Source of the DNA: Isoetes taiwanensis
Lineage: Eukaryota; Streptophyta; Lycopodiopsida; Isoetales; Isoetaceae
Reading direction: 5' to 3'
Assembly (NCBI GenBank): GCA_021234155.1
Contig: JAJEKV010000002.1
Location: 4,663,795 to 4,727,794, forward strand
Length of the DNA: 64,000 nucleotides
The position numbers and the translations under genes are program-made. The notes under the pieces were generated by a model, which saw only the letters and a list, made by a program, of their open reading frames with translations, did no database searches and was not told the origin of the DNA. The number at the start of each line of letters is the position of its first letter. Within the stretch, counting starts at the first letter, position 1. Positions 21,890 to 35,800 of the stretch are shown one piece after another.

Positions 21890-23006
21890 CCTTTATACAC
21901 TTCTTTGTAGTTGCATATGCTCTGATTGGACAGCCTTGTGAACGTTATATCAATCGTGCCCTCCTCCTGAAAATACTTCTTATCCTCAACGTACACACCA
22001 TGTGATCCTTTCAACTATTCCCCACTAGACATCCGTCTTAACCCCTTCAACTCTGATGCTTTTCAAAGCAAGAAGATTTGCATTCAAAACCTTCTAAAGA
22101 AGACTTGCAGCTGACTGATTATGAATATTCACATTATCCAAATGAAGTATCACATACATTCGCCTTCACGATAGTAACTATTTTTGAAGCATCTGCTCCA
22201 TATATGTTTTGTTGCGAAAGTTCCTTCATGTCAACAACCACATGCTAGTTCTGGATTCATAATCAACCTTAGCTTCAAATTAGTAATCATTATTAGCTTC
22301 AAATTATGCCTATATTACATGAAAATTATAAGCCTATATTACATGAAAATTGTAAGAAATTTTTTTTTCTGGTTTTGGCGGAGCGGCACCGCTTCGCTTC
22401 CCATGTTTTTTTAACGGGGCTGCAGGGAGCGACTTCAAGGTGATGGGAGTCTTTTAACGGAGCTGCAGGGAGCGGCTTTCTTTCTTTTGCAAGGGTCACT
22501 GCAATGGGAGCCTGCTGTAGATCGTTTTTTTAGCACAGATCTTTCTTCGAATTTTAGGGTTAGTGTTATAAACAAAAGAAAGAGGAATGACAGACCTTTC
22601 TTCGAATGGCATCCCTGCAGATCTTTCTTTTTGCTTTAGATCTTCCGATGCCAACCTTGCTTCAAAAATTGAAGAATAAGTAATGACAGATCGGCTTTTG
22701 CTCAAAAGTAGGCTCTGAATTGGTTTCGAAACAAGATTTAAAGACTAAAATGAATTTTTTAGGTGCTGTTTTTTAGGCTCTGAATTGGTTTTAAAACAAG
22801 ATTTAACGACTAAAATGAAGAAACAAGCAAGAAAACTCTGTTCATGAAGGCTTTATATCTAAAAAAACAGCACCAAAAAATTTGAAGCTAATGTTAATTA
22901 CATCCTGTAATCGGCGGCAGGGGTGCATTCCGCCCTCATAAGGCCTCTCGGCTGCGCATGCAGCCTCAGTGGCACGAGCGGCAGAGCGCATGTAGCCTCT
23001 GCGGCA

Positions 23007-23345
23007 CTTGTGGCCTTGCCACTCGTGCAGCGCCTTGACGGTGCCGCCTCGAGACCCTACGTGGCAGAATGACAATCATTGCGCCAAATAACAAGATCGA
23101 GCCTTGAATCTAATGTAACACGTACGACACGTAAGCCAGCATAAGGAGCACTTGCGGCCTTGCCACTCGTGCAGCGCCTTGACCGATAAAGCCGCCTCGA
23201 GATCCTATGAGGCGGAATGGCCCCCCTACCGTCAATTATGTAGCACAAACAAAACCAAAGTCGTGAACAATCATTGCGCCAAATAACAAGATCGAGCCTT
23301 GAATGTAATGGAATACGTATGACACGTAAGCCAGCATAAGGAGCT
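23007..23345. repeat. Interleaved direct repeats, GC-rich
   Basis: GGCCTTGCCACTCGTGCAGC occurs at about 23012 and 23157. TTGCGCCAAATAACAAGATC, continuing to CCAGCATAAGGAGC, occurs at about 23078 and 23274. The whole block looks like a partial duplication of about 145-195 bp with internal change. Confidence 0.75.
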
Positions 23346-24610
23346 CATGTCCGAATTTCCTACACAAGCCCTTAGTAAGGGCATGCATGCACACAAGCTA
23401 AACCCCCTCTACCCTATCAGGATATTGTCTAGTTTCCTCTGCTGCTTCTGATTTGCAGCAGGGAAAATCACATCCTGCTCTTTCTGTCTGAACAATTTGT
23501 CGGCTCCATCTCTGCCACTATAATCTCTGGCACTAGACACTATAGCCCTTGGTAGGTGGTTGAGAAACCCACCCACGAATTGCGATGTCTGAACAAATTA
23601 ACCACATAACATATACAAAAGACCCTAGCCTGAATTTGACAAAGAAAAGCTTGAGGAGAGTATAGGTGATTTATGTGTCCCTACATGAGAATTTATAGGT
23701 GCGAATGTTACATATCCTTGATAATCTCCAGCTACTTCAACACGTTGCCATTCCTTGGAACAAGAACAAGTTGGCCCACCGCAATTCTCTGTCCCACAAT
23801 TCTCTTGCCATTGTCGGAAATAATCTCAAGATGAGCATCAACTCTCACCATATTTATGACCTTGTCCCCATTGTGAATGTAGTTTGGTGCAGCGTTGCCC
23901 CCTGTTCAATCACAACAATGGCATGCATGAGACAACAAACATTGCCATATCTTAATAACAGAAGACGATTCTAAACTTGCAGGTAAAACTGAAACAACAA
24001 AACTAGACGTGCAAGTCGCTAAGATCTCCTTCCTCCCATTATCATGATATTAAAACTGCTGCATATTGCTGCAGATATCATAATAACACAGGAAGGAGAT
24101 GCTTGACTTGCAGGTATAGGTAGCTGTATATTAGCACATTTTAAAGTTAAGAGAACCTAGCAAGCTCAGACTACAACCAAAAGAACTAAGATATTTTCAT
24201 GTTTAGAATGAACTGAGATGAGTAGTCACTCTTTCCAGCATCAAATAACGGGTTGACAGGCCCAGATCTGCCAAAGCAAGCAATTTCTCACTAATGAGCT
24301 CCAAGCTCTCTAGCTTGCCTTACTGATACCTTGACTCCCTGGATACCTTGATAATTACTTTCTGTTTATCCCATCTGTCCAAGAGGGGCCTCATGGTTTC
24401 TTCAGACACATCCTCCTGCATGCGATGACTTTTCCCTATTCCTCAGCCCCGTTGTTATGTTGCCACCTCGCCAGGCGGCCAGGGTAAAGGAGAGAACATG
24501 AGGACTAAAACCAGCTCTGCCACTCAAAAGTTGGAATTCCTGCACGTGAAGCATAGCTATCATTGCTACGATCCCTGTACATATGCTATGAAACAATCAT
24601 GATGCACATG

Positions 24611-24776
24611 ACTGTATAAAATTTATGCATCTGATCATTCATGATGTATATGGCATGCTATTCTGTAAATGCTATGACATGATAAGATGATCTACTGTAT
24701 AAAATTTATGCATCTGATCATTCATGATGTATATGGCATGCTATTCTGTAAATGCTATGACATGATAAGATGATCT
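24611..24776. repeat. Two-copy tandem repeat, 83 bp, near-perfect
   Basis: Units beginning ACTGTATAAAATTTATGCAT start at 24611 and 24694. They are essentially identical through GATAAGATGATCTA. Confidence 0.92.
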
Positions 24777-26086
24777 ATATGCTGAACGTAAATCTTATGC
24801 AGGAGGAAGAAAAAGATGAGATAGCAGAGATAGACAATACCCTAAAACGATCAATGTCTCTACCATAATGCCCAATGCCAACAAGGCGTGCAGCTTGCTC
24901 TGCAACCAGCAAGCCACTCCTCTGGGCTACTGTGCCCTTGTTCTTGGACTAATTCCTCTGATTAAACGAGCCTGTATTTTCAGTGACTAGACCAATGATT
25001 CCATAGCCTGCAAACATAGAAAAAATGCTGGTTTAAAGTACTATTTGTACTACCAAGTACCAACAACAACCACAATGCTGACATGTTAGATCTGAGCAGC
25101 ACAACATAGTAGTTAATACTTTAAGAAGAAGAGTGGTTACAAACAGAGCTTAGGGTCGAGAACAAAAGCAGGGCAAATTAACTTCCACTAGAGCTTTCAT
25201 GGAAACCTCTCAACTCTGGAGATGAGCTTTGTTTATTCCCTTCTTAACATTCTTTTAATATACGCTTCAGCTTTATATTCCAGTTACAAATTAGATAGGT
25301 AAGTAGTGATTGCCTTATAGCAATTTCAGCTAAAAGTCTCAATATATCTATCCATCAATTAGCAGAAACATACTTGCGGACCAAAATCATTAACGACAAA
25401 CAACAAGCTAAGGATAGAACATCGTACCATGTCTTTATACACAGACAATATATGTCAGCGACACTGCCTGCAAACATATAAGCCCTAGTTAGGATTCAGA
25501 ACGCTATTTGAAATTTTCTTTGTTGAGCCCTCTGCAAAGAGAAGGCATCCCAAAAAATGGCATATGCCGCTATTTGTGACGAGCACACGGTATTCTTTAG
25601 TAAAAGGCGAAAGAATAGTTCGCTCTGTGCTCATCACACGACTTGCTAAGTTTTTAATTTGCTGCACAGCTTTATATAAGAAAAGTTTGTGCCCGTTTTC
25701 TGTATTTCGCATGTGGGATATTTGGCTTTAACCAAGCTCTGGGCTGCTTCGTCCGTCTCACTACTTTTGCTTCCGAGACGTGAAGAATATTTATATCAAT
25801 GGAGGGAAAAAAAATGAACATGGAAAAACTGCCCTGAAATCCGGCCCAATTCATGGGGCGTATTTTGGAGCAGGATTATCGAAAAATTGAAGGGCTCCCT
25901 TGAAGAATCTCTAGAAACAACTATTTTGAGGTCATACAATTTATTGGCCTAACAATACAACACTGAAGTTCACTAGTTGATGGGAAATTTTCCCCCTCTA
26001 CCTCTTTTGGGTTGCTCAAAGGCAATCCCTGGGAACGGATGTGGTGGGGAAATATTCCATGGGAACAACGTAGAATATGGCAAAGC

Positions 26087-27554
26087 TGTGACGCTCCCCG
26101 AACATATACGGCGCTCCGGACGTATACATACAGGGACGTTCCCCTCCCATGGCAATCAGCTCATCATGAGCAGGGCCCTTCGTCTAACTCGGACCATCCA
26201 TTGCAAGATGCCCGGGTGAAGGACACGCCTTCAATGGGGCTCCTAGTCGCGGAAGCGTGAATACAAAGTTAGCACACAGCATAATCATATAATAAATAAC
26301 CACCACGAAGGGTGGCACATCCATCCATCTGACGAATACATCTGATGCTAATGAACACATCCCAAACCCAAGGTTCTACCCCGGCTCAGACTCCAATGGG
26401 GATCGGTCGCTGGCTAGGTCTCGGAGATTGAAGCAGAGAATCTTAACATGGCATTGGCTGGCATAGAACATTGGCTAGGGTTGTCTACTCCATCCGCCCC
26501 TCCTGTGCACACTTTGCAGATGAGCTGAATCAAGCTATGGCGCTCTTGTAGCCTTCCGGAGACGCAATCCCAAAGAATTACCCTTCGGGACTACTCCGGG
26601 TTACATCTCCCCGGTCCGATGAGGGCAGGTGGAGAAGTGTCTCTCTTCAGTCGCGGTGAATCCATGGGTGAGCTAGAGAACACGTCGCGCATCGACGACC
26701 CCCACATCGTGCAGACCTACTCCCCTAACTTTATCTTCAAAGTGCTGGGATGATCACACCCACTTTGTACCGGGGAGTGTCGGACCCATACCGGCCCTCG
26801 TGTAGACTATTAGGCCTAGCTCTTTGAAGGAGTCTCGTAGCCTTTATGCCGGTGAGACCCCACCCACACTTCATCACCTCGCCCCCTTATGCGGTGCTTC
26901 AAGGATGCCATAGATTCCACGGCTTCGGTGGGATCTTGTACCTGACCGCCATTCGGTATTTTGGAGCTAATAGAAGCATACTAAATACACATGGGTTCTG
27001 AGAGGTCTCTACCCCCCTTAATCCTGTTTTTTACGGAAGAACTACTTGAGAGATACTACCAAAGATACATCCATCCATCACGATTGCATAATCAAGAGTT
27101 GAGAACGGTTCAATTATCAAACAAGGGTTAATCCACATCAAAGATTAACAGAGAAGCCTATTTGGTGGCCCTAGAAATACCAAATTAACCTATTCACTAA
27201 CCCCATGCAGTGGAACCGTTGTCATGTGGGATCTCCATCTTGAATAGGGGTTGGCTCGGCCTCTCCCAGGTTGATTTGGGGCAAATTGGGATAGGGATCC
27301 AATTTGCTGCCTCAAATTAGCATCCTTCTCCTGGCCAATCGAGTTTGGCCAGGTGTCCTCTATCTAATTAATTAATTAGCTTAACTTAATTAGCTTAATT
27401 AAGTCAATTAGACAATTATCCCTTAATTATAGGTAATTATTCTTTAATTAAACCCTTTTGTGGTTAGGTTACATACCCCCATGATGGCGTATCCTCGGCT
27501 CGTGACGTGTCAGTATAGTTATACGTACATCGTATAAATATGTGGAACGTCACA
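26087..27554 (-). repeat. 3' LTR of the gypsy element
   Basis: On the minus strand the LTR begins TGTGACGTTCC (27554) and ends GGAGCGTCACA (26087), with 7-bp terminal inverted repeats TGTGACG/CGTCACA. A purine run AAGGGGGGAGAA lies just outside at 27555-27566 and serves as polypurine tract. The 1.47-kb length is usual for plant chromoviruses. Confidence 0.88.
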
Positions 27555-28179
27555 TTCTCCCCCCCTTAGAATAATGATGTTCTCAGCATTGGGGTTAGTT
27601 AGAATTGACTAACATGTTCTACGAACTTAGCAGTATAAAATATAGTAAGTTGCACACAAAGATATGAGAATAATTTCTTATTCCCGAAGGTAAAACAAAT
27701 AAAGTTTAAAAACACAGAACTGTTTAAGCACCAACGTGCATTTTACATGATTATGACATAAAAGATCCAGGACCGGAGTCCAATAGCAGACATCACAAAA
27801 GTAGCATCAAACTTATGAAAAGAACATGAAAACACAGAAGCTTGGGCCATCAGCAACCCTCTATACATGGGCAGGTCACGTACCGCTCACTGGCCTGCAC
27901 ATGTCAATACGTCAGTATGTACACATAATAATTAAGTTGTGGTTGAAGGGACCACCCCCTATAAGAAAGTAGAAGAAAAACCTATCTACAAGGGAACCTA
28001 TCATGCCTATGGTTCGCAATTCATAGCGGCATAAGGAATGGCCAAGTTCCCATTATGGTCGAGATGAACGCGGCCTATCAACTACATGCTTTGCAAGCAA
28101 TCCGTGGTCATGCCGACATTGACAATCCACCACGTCCTAGAAAACACCAAGGTGATCTCATCATTGGTAACTACTTTTA

Positions 28180-28444
28180 TCTACGATGCATCTACCCCCT
28201 GCAAACTACTACATGGTCCGCGCCGAATCAAGCCTTCAAAGCTTACCGCCGGGTGCGGGGTTGATGACATCGTTGATGGTGCGGCCTTGAGATTCCCGCA
28301 TGAAATCTTCATCACCCACGTAGCATCCTCGACTGGCAAGTGCTTCCACTTAACCAAATATTGTAGCATTTGAGTCCTTCTGGTCTGCTTATAGGCCCGA
28401 TCAAGAAGAGCCTCAGGCACTATCTCTAGATGCTCTTCTGTCAT
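28180..28444 (-). pseudogene. Chromodomain at the end of gypsy integrase
   Basis: PEALLDRAYKQTRRTQMLQY, followed by LVKWKHLPVEDATW, matches the chromovirus integrase C-terminal chromodomain (ILDRR...VLVQWKG.P.E.ATWE). These domains are thought to steer insertion toward heterochromatin marks. Sequence after the Trp is out of pattern, so the end of the protein is damaged. Confidence 0.8.
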
Positions 28445-28575
28445 TTCAAGGAGGGTGGGTGTATCCAGGCATCTCCGACGGATGGGATGTGTCGTTTAGG
28501 AAGACTCGCGTGAAAGACCTTGTGGATCTTCAAGCGGGGTGGCAAATCAATCGATATGCACGGTCTCCAACACGT

Positions 28576-29426
28576 TCAATGATCACGAATGGCGCAGCCC
28601 ATCGGGTGCCAATTTGTTGCGATTACCAATTTTAAGCTTGGCTTGCTTAACCTTAATCTTTGAGCCAAAGATAAGCCCACTTGGAACACTCGTGGGGTCC
28701 TGTGCTTATCTGCCACACTTTTCTGCCGACTACGCGCGGCCAATAAATAACCACGAACCTCCTCAACCAAAGCTTGCATTTCCAAGAGGAGTTGTTGGGA
28801 AACCTCCACTTTAGAAAGCGGGATTATGCCATGTGTGCGGGTGAGGCATTGATAGCCATAATTTATCATGAAAGGAGACATTCTAGAAGACTCTGTTTCA
28901 TCTTTGTTATAATCAAACTCCACTAAATAGATATAGTCGACCCATTGAGATTGCTTACTCCACACATAGCCATAACATATCTTCTATAATGCGGTTGGTC
29001 GGCTCCGTTTTGTTCATCCGTCGAGGATGATATGCGTGCTCATAGCAAGCTTAGTGCGAATGGTGGCAAAGAAATCTTTCAGAATGCACTTACAAATTTG
29101 GGATCCTATCGGATACTATTACTCGTGGCATCCCGTGTAATCGAAGATTTCCTTTGCAAACAACAAAGTTGTGTCCAAAGGGCGTAATGCGTGGTGCGAC
29201 ATGGCAAGAAATGAGCCATCTTCGACAACTTGTCGACCACTACCATTAAGGCATCATATCCACGGAGAGTACGCGGAAGGCCCACGATGGAATCCATGGT
29301 TATCACCTCCCATTTGGCATTGGGCACATCCAAAGGTTGCAATTCTCCTGGAATCCTTAATTGCTCGGTCTTGGTCTGCTGACACACTTGGCATTGCTTA
29401 ATGTATCTGGCAATATCTTTCTTCAT
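28576..29426 (-). pseudogene. gypsy integrase core, broken
   Basis: The zinc-binding end is seen as YIKQCQVCQQTKTE near 29395. The core follows with WEVITMDSIVGLPRT and MVVVDKLSKMAHFLPC (first catalytic Asp in MDSIVGLP). The second catalytic segment near 28970-29105 is out of frame. SRMSPFMINYGYQ and the long helix after it (to 28660) belong to the end of the core and the linker. The frame breaks make it inactive. Confidence 0.82.
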
Positions 29427-30269
29427 ACGCGGCCAGAAATAGCTGGAACGAATCTTAAATAGGTCTTCATGAAACCTGCATGTCCAACGATGGGGCTGTT
29501 GTGTGTATCATGAAGAATAAGCTTACGGACTCCTGAAGTCTCAGGTACACACAACTTGTCTTTGTAATAAAGCAAATTGCCCTCCTTCTTATAGGGCCCG
29601 GAAAGCCTCCGCGCTCCTTATCTGTCCAGAGCCTCCTTGGCCAAAACGTTTCCACACTTCACGGAATTACGGATCCGTGGCGGGGTTTGTTCTATTTGCT
29701 TTCGAACTCAGCGGTGGCGTGGAAATTGCATTACAATGGGTGCGGGTTACCAAGGGATGGCGTGACAAAGCATCCGCAACCATATTGTGCTTATCGGGCC
29801 TATACATAATCTCAAAATCATACTCCTCAAGAAACTCCATCCATCTTCTCGTGGAGATTGAGATTTTTGGGTAGAAAGATAACGGAAACTACGGTGATGC
29901 AGTATCTAAGCGGAATCTCCTACCAAGAAGGTAGTGTCTCCATATCATGAGCCCGGACAAAGTTCTCGATGCGTGGGTGGGGTATATTTGCTTTCTGTCT
30001 CATTCATCTTCTTAGAATCATCGCAATGACCCTCCCCTCTGCATTAGAACTCCTCGGTAGCAATTTTCGCGGCATCTGTTGCTACTAGCTTATCTTTCTC
30101 GAGATGCGGCAATGTGAGGGATTGGCTGAAGTCAAAGCATCCTTAAGTTTCTGAAAGCTTGCCTGGACGTTTGTCTTCCAGTGTTCTACCCAATCCTTCA
30201 CTTTCTCATGCTTTGTAAGGTCTGTAAGAGGGCCTGCAATCCTGGCAAAATCCTTGACAAATTTTCGGT

Positions 30270-31105
30270 AATATCATGCCAAGCCCAAAAAACTCCTTAC
30301 CTCTGAAACATTACCCGGAATAGGCCAGTCCTTTACTGCCTCTATCTTTGCTAGATCTGTAGCAATATCTTCGGCTGAAATAACATGTCCCAAGTAATCC
30401 ACCTTTGGTGTGGCAATCTTGCACTTAGAAAATGGTGGCCTTTGGGGTTTTACGCAAGGCCAATCTAAGGTGTTTCTCATGCTCCTCAAGGGTTTTACTG
30501 TATATGAGAATGTCATCAAAGAAAATGACAACAAAATCATCCAAGTATTCTCGGAAGACATCATTCATCAATCGCATAAAAGTCGCGGGAGCGTTAGTTA
30601 AGCCGAAAGGCATAACTGTGAATTCATAATGCCCGTATCTAATACGAAAGGCAGATTTATGGATGTCATCCTCTTTTATTCTTATCTGATGATACCCGGA
30701 GCGTAAGTCAATCTTCAAAAAGTATTTGGCTCCTTGCAATTGATCCATAAGATCATCTGCTCTAGGTAAAGCGTAGCGATTCTTGATCGTATGCTTGTTG
30801 AGCTGCCTATAATCAATGCACATCCTCACGGAGCCATCCTTCTTTTTAACAAAGAGAATAGGCGCACCAAAAGGTGACACACTAGGCCGAATGAAGCCTA
30901 AGTTCAATAGCTCCTGGAGTTGCTTCTTAAGCTCAGCCAACTCGGGAGGGCTCATGCGGTACGGCGCCTTACTGGTAGGCTTAGTACCCGGTTCCAAAGC
31001 TATTTCACACTCCACCCCTCTGAAAGGAGGAAGTTTCTGGATCTCATCGGGAAAAAGATCCTTAAATTCTCTGATAAGACTAGCAATGTTCTCACGGTAA
31101 TGCAT
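30270..31105 (-). pseudogene. gypsy reverse transcriptase, mostly intact
   Basis: The continuous frame shows [42 protein letters not shown] and [18 protein letters not shown]. The active-site box is read as [12 protein letters not shown] (usual V-Y/F-L/V-DD). The tether region ends AKIEAVKDWPIPGNVSEVRS (30274-30360) after a frameshift near 30425. RT is the best-conserved part of this element. RNase H beyond it (29880-30270) is too damaged to outline. Confidence 0.88.
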
Positions 31106-31479
31106 CCACTACCTCCTACATTTTAGCATCGACTCAATGGAGGCAAGTCGATAGCATAAAAGTACCTTATCCTTGCATATAGCCTTATCTAGCGCCGATA
31201 GACATGGGCATAATTGGGTTTAATGGATCACCTTTAATAGTTACTCGGGCTCCATTAGGCTGCGTTGAAGGTCACTTCGTTTCTCACCAGTCTATATTAG
31301 CTTTAGCGGATGCTAAAATTCCATCTTGCGACAATAAGATCCCGATGTCCATTAGCTCGGCACCTAAGGCAAACTGGTGCACGGCAGCTGCATATTGAGG
31401 TTAATCGGCGACCGGATCTTAAAGTCTCAAGTTTCGGATCTTAAAGTCTCAAGTTTCAACACGGGCCATTGCGGGAGAA

Positions 31480-31530
31480 GCAAAATTATGGGTACTACCC
31501 GTATCCATAAGAATAACAAAGGGCTTCTTG
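31480..31530 (-). pseudogene. gypsy aspartic protease active site
   Basis: The minus strand reads VILMDTGSTHNFASPAMA at about 31530-31470. DTGST is the catalytic motif of the retroviral-type aspartic protease, followed by HNF as in plant gypsy elements. Frames on both sides are broken. Confidence 0.75.
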
Positions 31531-31599
31531 TCTACTTGGCCTATAGCGAGAAATAACTTGGCCGGTGACTTTCGGCATTGCGGTTTCAATAGTTGCAAA

Positions 31600-32870
31600 A
31601 TATGAGAGGCGCCGTGTATATACTCGTGGGCCTCCTCGTCTGCGGTGGTGGTGGAGACTCGAGATCATCCCAATCGAGGTCGGCCATTGCCAATTGGCGG
31701 TTTGTATGACATAGAGGCGATTCGCATCATGTGCCCTGGGGCATATACGAAACATGCCTTATCTTTTTGCGGAGCTGTTCTCGAGCCTCTTTGGGAATAG
31801 GCTGTAAAAGGTCAATTGAGTTGCCCATATTATTAAACTTGTCAGGCAAATTGAAGGTGACTTTCTTATCTGTCGGCCATCGAGTTTTCTTTGAGGGGCC
31901 GGACTTGGAGAACGAGGCTTATCTGTGTGTGTAAGGCTGAGAATAAGAGGCGGGGACGATCACGGGTTCTTCGGTATGTTCTCCTCGAGGCTTAATGCCT
32001 TAGCCTCGGCCTCTGCAACATATTTTGGGTCTATGGCCTTTACCATTCTTTTAATTGATGGTGCCAACTCAATATAACCTTCGACGCCCTCTTCTCATTC
32101 ATACCCGGCATGTATAGCCTCAAAGCGCATGAACTTCGTCGGTATAGGCTTACCAGACATGCTTTTACGCTCCAATCTATAGAAGGTGCGTATCTATTGG
32201 CACTTGTGTGCGCGGCGTGGCACATAGTGAGACTTAAAGGCCTTTGCAAACTTCTTGAACTTACACGCTCTGTCCAAATGCTTTGCCCTAGCATAACCTT
32301 TCCACCAAATTAAATTTTTTGTGGGGTTGGTGGTGGCGACTTCTGGGTATCCTTCGGTCATACCATATGATTTACCAAATTCTTTCATCTCATCTAACGA
32401 GTTCGCATTAAGACCTCCCACGGACTTACCATCAAAGCTGTGCTAACTTCGTTCTTCCATATGCTTGTAATAGGTTGTATCCACCTTTTGTGGTATTCCT
32501 TATCCGTGCCTTGGCATGGTCACCGAGATGATATGGATGACTCGGCAATCTGAGGAAGTGTATGCGTGAAGGCGGCGTACTTTGTCAATAGAAGGCTTCT
32601 CGTCGTTTAGCATGGTGTTTCTTAAATGCGACCCACGAGTCTTTGGTGCTTGGTCTTGGTGGAAACAGCTGCCCGATTGGTGGGCTTGGCGGTAATGGCG
32701 GTTGCTCCGATCCATTCTCAGTGTGTGGCTGCGGAGGGTTTGTATTCAAAACATAGGCTTGAAGTTCTACCAATTTGTCTCTTCATCAAAAGGAGCTCTT
32801 GCTTTCGGTGTCAATCTGCCGGCATCGGAGGGGGTATGCCAAGAAGCATTACGTGCAGATCTATATACAC
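31600..32870 (-). pseudogene. gypsy gag, broken
   Basis: Fragments in shifting frames extend from about 32870 (Pro-rich PPQPHTENGSEQPPLPPSPP near 32740) to the protease. They occupy the position of Gag, but no complete capsid or zinc knuckle is readable. Assignment is by position and composition. Confidence 0.5.
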
Positions 32871-32890
32871 ATAAGAAGGTATAAGCGAGT

Positions 32891-35800
32891 GTAATAATAT
32901 ACAGAGTGGCACAATTAAGACCATATTGAACAGTGCAATGGACATAGGAAAATAGTTTATATTATATGATGGCTCATTGAAAATGCCAATCGAGAATTAC
33001 ATTTACAAGAAATTTATCGTGGCGGCCAAGGCCGCCGCGAACATTTCTCTTACCCACTCACTTACAGTTTAAAAAAATATGTGAATCTGGAAAAGCTTGT
33101 GATATACCCCCCTCCCATGAGGATTGTTATATGATGAACGTCACTACTTAATGGCCATCCTAGAATCTGCCCACCTAGTACACAGGGTCTTTTGCAACTT
33201 ACTATAATGTAATCGATGGAAATTAGACCATGACACAGTCAATAGATAAGTTTTAGCTGGAAAAATTGATACCTGATGGATAGTTCCTAAGGATCTGGAA
33301 CCTAGTGATGCATTCAACTAGGACGAGGTCTCGCAATGGAATTTGACATTTCCTAGATTTTTTAAAACTGCAATATGGGCTTTGAGATAGAATATCGTGG
33401 GTTCCTAAGCCAAGACCTTATCTTCACCAGAATCTGATCCCTCCTATCTGCAAATGACTTGGAAGAGGGGGAGAAGGAAGTGGATCTGTAGTATGTCATA
33501 CTCTAATATATCTATGTCTCCTTAGGGTAAAAACCACAAGCTCAATCAGTCTGATCCTTGATTAAGAGTCACTTTAAGTCTCTAATATAAGCCTCATACT
33601 GCAAACTGTACTCTAATTTATATGGAAGCTTTATTTGATCCTCTTTTGAGACAGTTATATTTTGTATTCTCTTCTTAGATTACATTTTTCTGTTGATATT
33701 TGGGGTTGTAGGCTCAATCACGCCAAGCCTTCCCTTTATTGTGACCATGTAGAGGCAACCTTCAGTGTATTTATGTCCGACATTCGACCACATCCGGGCA
33801 CACTATGTTGAGTTGGTCCCCCCAAACCAGCCGCTCCATGTGCTAAAAGAAGGGCTTCAGTGGAATTACTAAGACCTTATCTTCAAGAGATCGTGGATAT
33901 GTGCACTCAACTATGTTCTTAGACATTGCATTGAAATGTATCATAATGTATTGTACAGTTTACAACATGTGACAAATTTATTGATTACAGATATCTAGTA
34001 TCATCATTACTGTAAAGGTTTTTCACTTGAAAACCTTTGGAGGCAGTGGTTTTAATCCTAGTAATAATGATTGTATTAGCCCATTGTATTTGCCGCGAGT
34101 GGCCTAGTGGACGCTAATCTATTCTATTCTATATTCTTTTATTTCATGTTGATGACCAGTGCAGAATAGTTTTACCCTAAACTAGGGGATCCCGAATGAA
34201 ATATACAGTGCAGATTTGTGCTCTGGAATCCCAGAGTAAGTTAGAGGCATACTGCATAGTTTGGGACAAAAAATTGTCTTATTTCGACTTAGTGCAGTTC
34301 CAAAGGATTCGTATAAGGGTCAAGATTCTACACCATATTGCGAACGGGATTGCACTCTATGGGCACATGGCTACGTATTACCTGTAGCTAACAAAAACAC
34401 AAAAACAAAGGTTTGGGAAAAAATACTTGTCAAAATCCCAACACAAAAATAAAGGGCTGGGAAAAATACGGTCTTGCCATAATAACAGGTGTTCCACGTG
34501 AGCCGTCGATCTTAGGGCTCTCGTCTTAGGTTAAAGTTCCTGTTGTCCATATAAGAAGCCGGATGGTGTATTTTCTTAGCATTCTTGTTTCTTACCGTTT
34601 CTTATTACGCCTTATGTTTGTGATTCAGAGCCGGTCCATCCTTGGCAAATCTGCTTTTTGTCCGTGAGCATCTTTGAATGCTGATGGATCGATATGGAAG
34701 ATGATTCGGTGCCTCACAGATCTGTTCTTACTGTAAGCAGTTTTCTCTAGGCATATGATTCTATATTTCTTAACAATCCATGTTATATGGAGTCTGGTAT
34801 GTTTTTGATTCTTAAAAAAGTATAGGTAGATCTGTTTCTGCAGTCCCGTGTGTACAAGGCTGTGTTACTACCAAAACACTGGTCTTTGAATGGAGGATAT
34901 GCTAGATTGTTTTGGGATTCATGGGCAGTTGGAGTGCCTTTTCTGTGGCACATCACAACAATCATGGGCCCCAACATTCTCTGTTTTTTTTTTCCAACAT
35001 ATAGACTAGATTTGCCACATGCAGAAACAGCTATGGCCTTTAATCCTTAGACTGGCTTTGAAGTGTGGCCATATGGCTGCAATGCCTCCGGGTACTTGTG
35101 AATCTGTGATCAAGAACCTCGAACGCATATGCTAAATTCTTCATTCTTTTCTGTTTGATGCTTTGTTTGAAGGCTATGATGACTCTTTTACCAGCTAATT
35201 GCCAGTTCTGCTTCTGAATCTATGTGAATGAGAAGCTGGGTTTTAGTCTGAGCTTTTTTTAGTTTTTAGTTGCTTGTATCATGATTTTTTTTAAACGTTT
35301 TGAATACATAAGATGCACGCTCATTGAAATTTGAATCTTATAACGCACATGTAACGTTCATCATGCACCTTAAGTAACAAACAACGGCAAGTCGCATTGA
35401 AGCATGTCAACACATAATCAACAATACGAACAGAATTCGAAAATTTAGACGCACCAGATGCTGAAATATTGTCACGTGAGGAGATGAAGAAACAGAATTT
35501 GCTCTTGTTTTTTAAGTAACTCTATTGAATGTGTGAACGCTTTGCTAGCGTTAAAATATGAAAATTACCTTCTAGAAAATTAGAGGCCCTAATTTAACAC
35601 AGCTCAATGGTGAAACGTTTTGTTTGTGACTTTTTTCGGTATTGAAATATGATCAGACATTTTGCGTTTACTTAATACCTATGCTGATAAACCGCAGGCC
35701 TCATGCGCTCACGCTCAGACTTTTTGCGTTTACTTAATACCCATGCAGGCCTCGTGCGCTCACGCTATCTCCACCCGATTTGGGTCATTAAATAAATCAG

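Larger units (their letters stand above)
21890..26086. other. Intergenic with several short tandem repeats
   Basis: No gene was recognised. A duplicated GGCTCTGAATTGGTTT segment is present at about 22710-22815, and two repeat families are listed separately. Short open frames at 22842-23248 and 24402-24596 have no recognisable product. Confidence 0.4.
26087..32890 (-). mobile_element. Ty3/gypsy chromovirus LTR retrotransposon, 5'-truncated and decayed
   Basis: Reading the minus strand from 32890: Gag-like frames, an aspartic protease motif, RT, RNase H remnants, integrase, a chromodomain, a polypurine tract and a 1468-bp 3' LTR. Domain order (protease-RT-RNase H-integrase) is gypsy; the chromodomain places it among chromoviruses. 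No second LTR or primer site is found above 32890, so the 5' end was lost, most likely by deletion, and no target duplication can be paired. Many stops and frameshifts interrupt the proteins. Confidence 0.9.

Noticed and set aside
27360-27440. AATTAATTAGCTTAATT-rich stretch as a possible origin or palindromic element
   Set aside because: Simple AT-rich low complexity inside the gypsy LTR; no defined arms.
32891-33300. Search for the gypsy 5' LTR
   Set aside because: No TGTGACG...CGTCACA ends and no resemblance to 26087-27554 found by eye.
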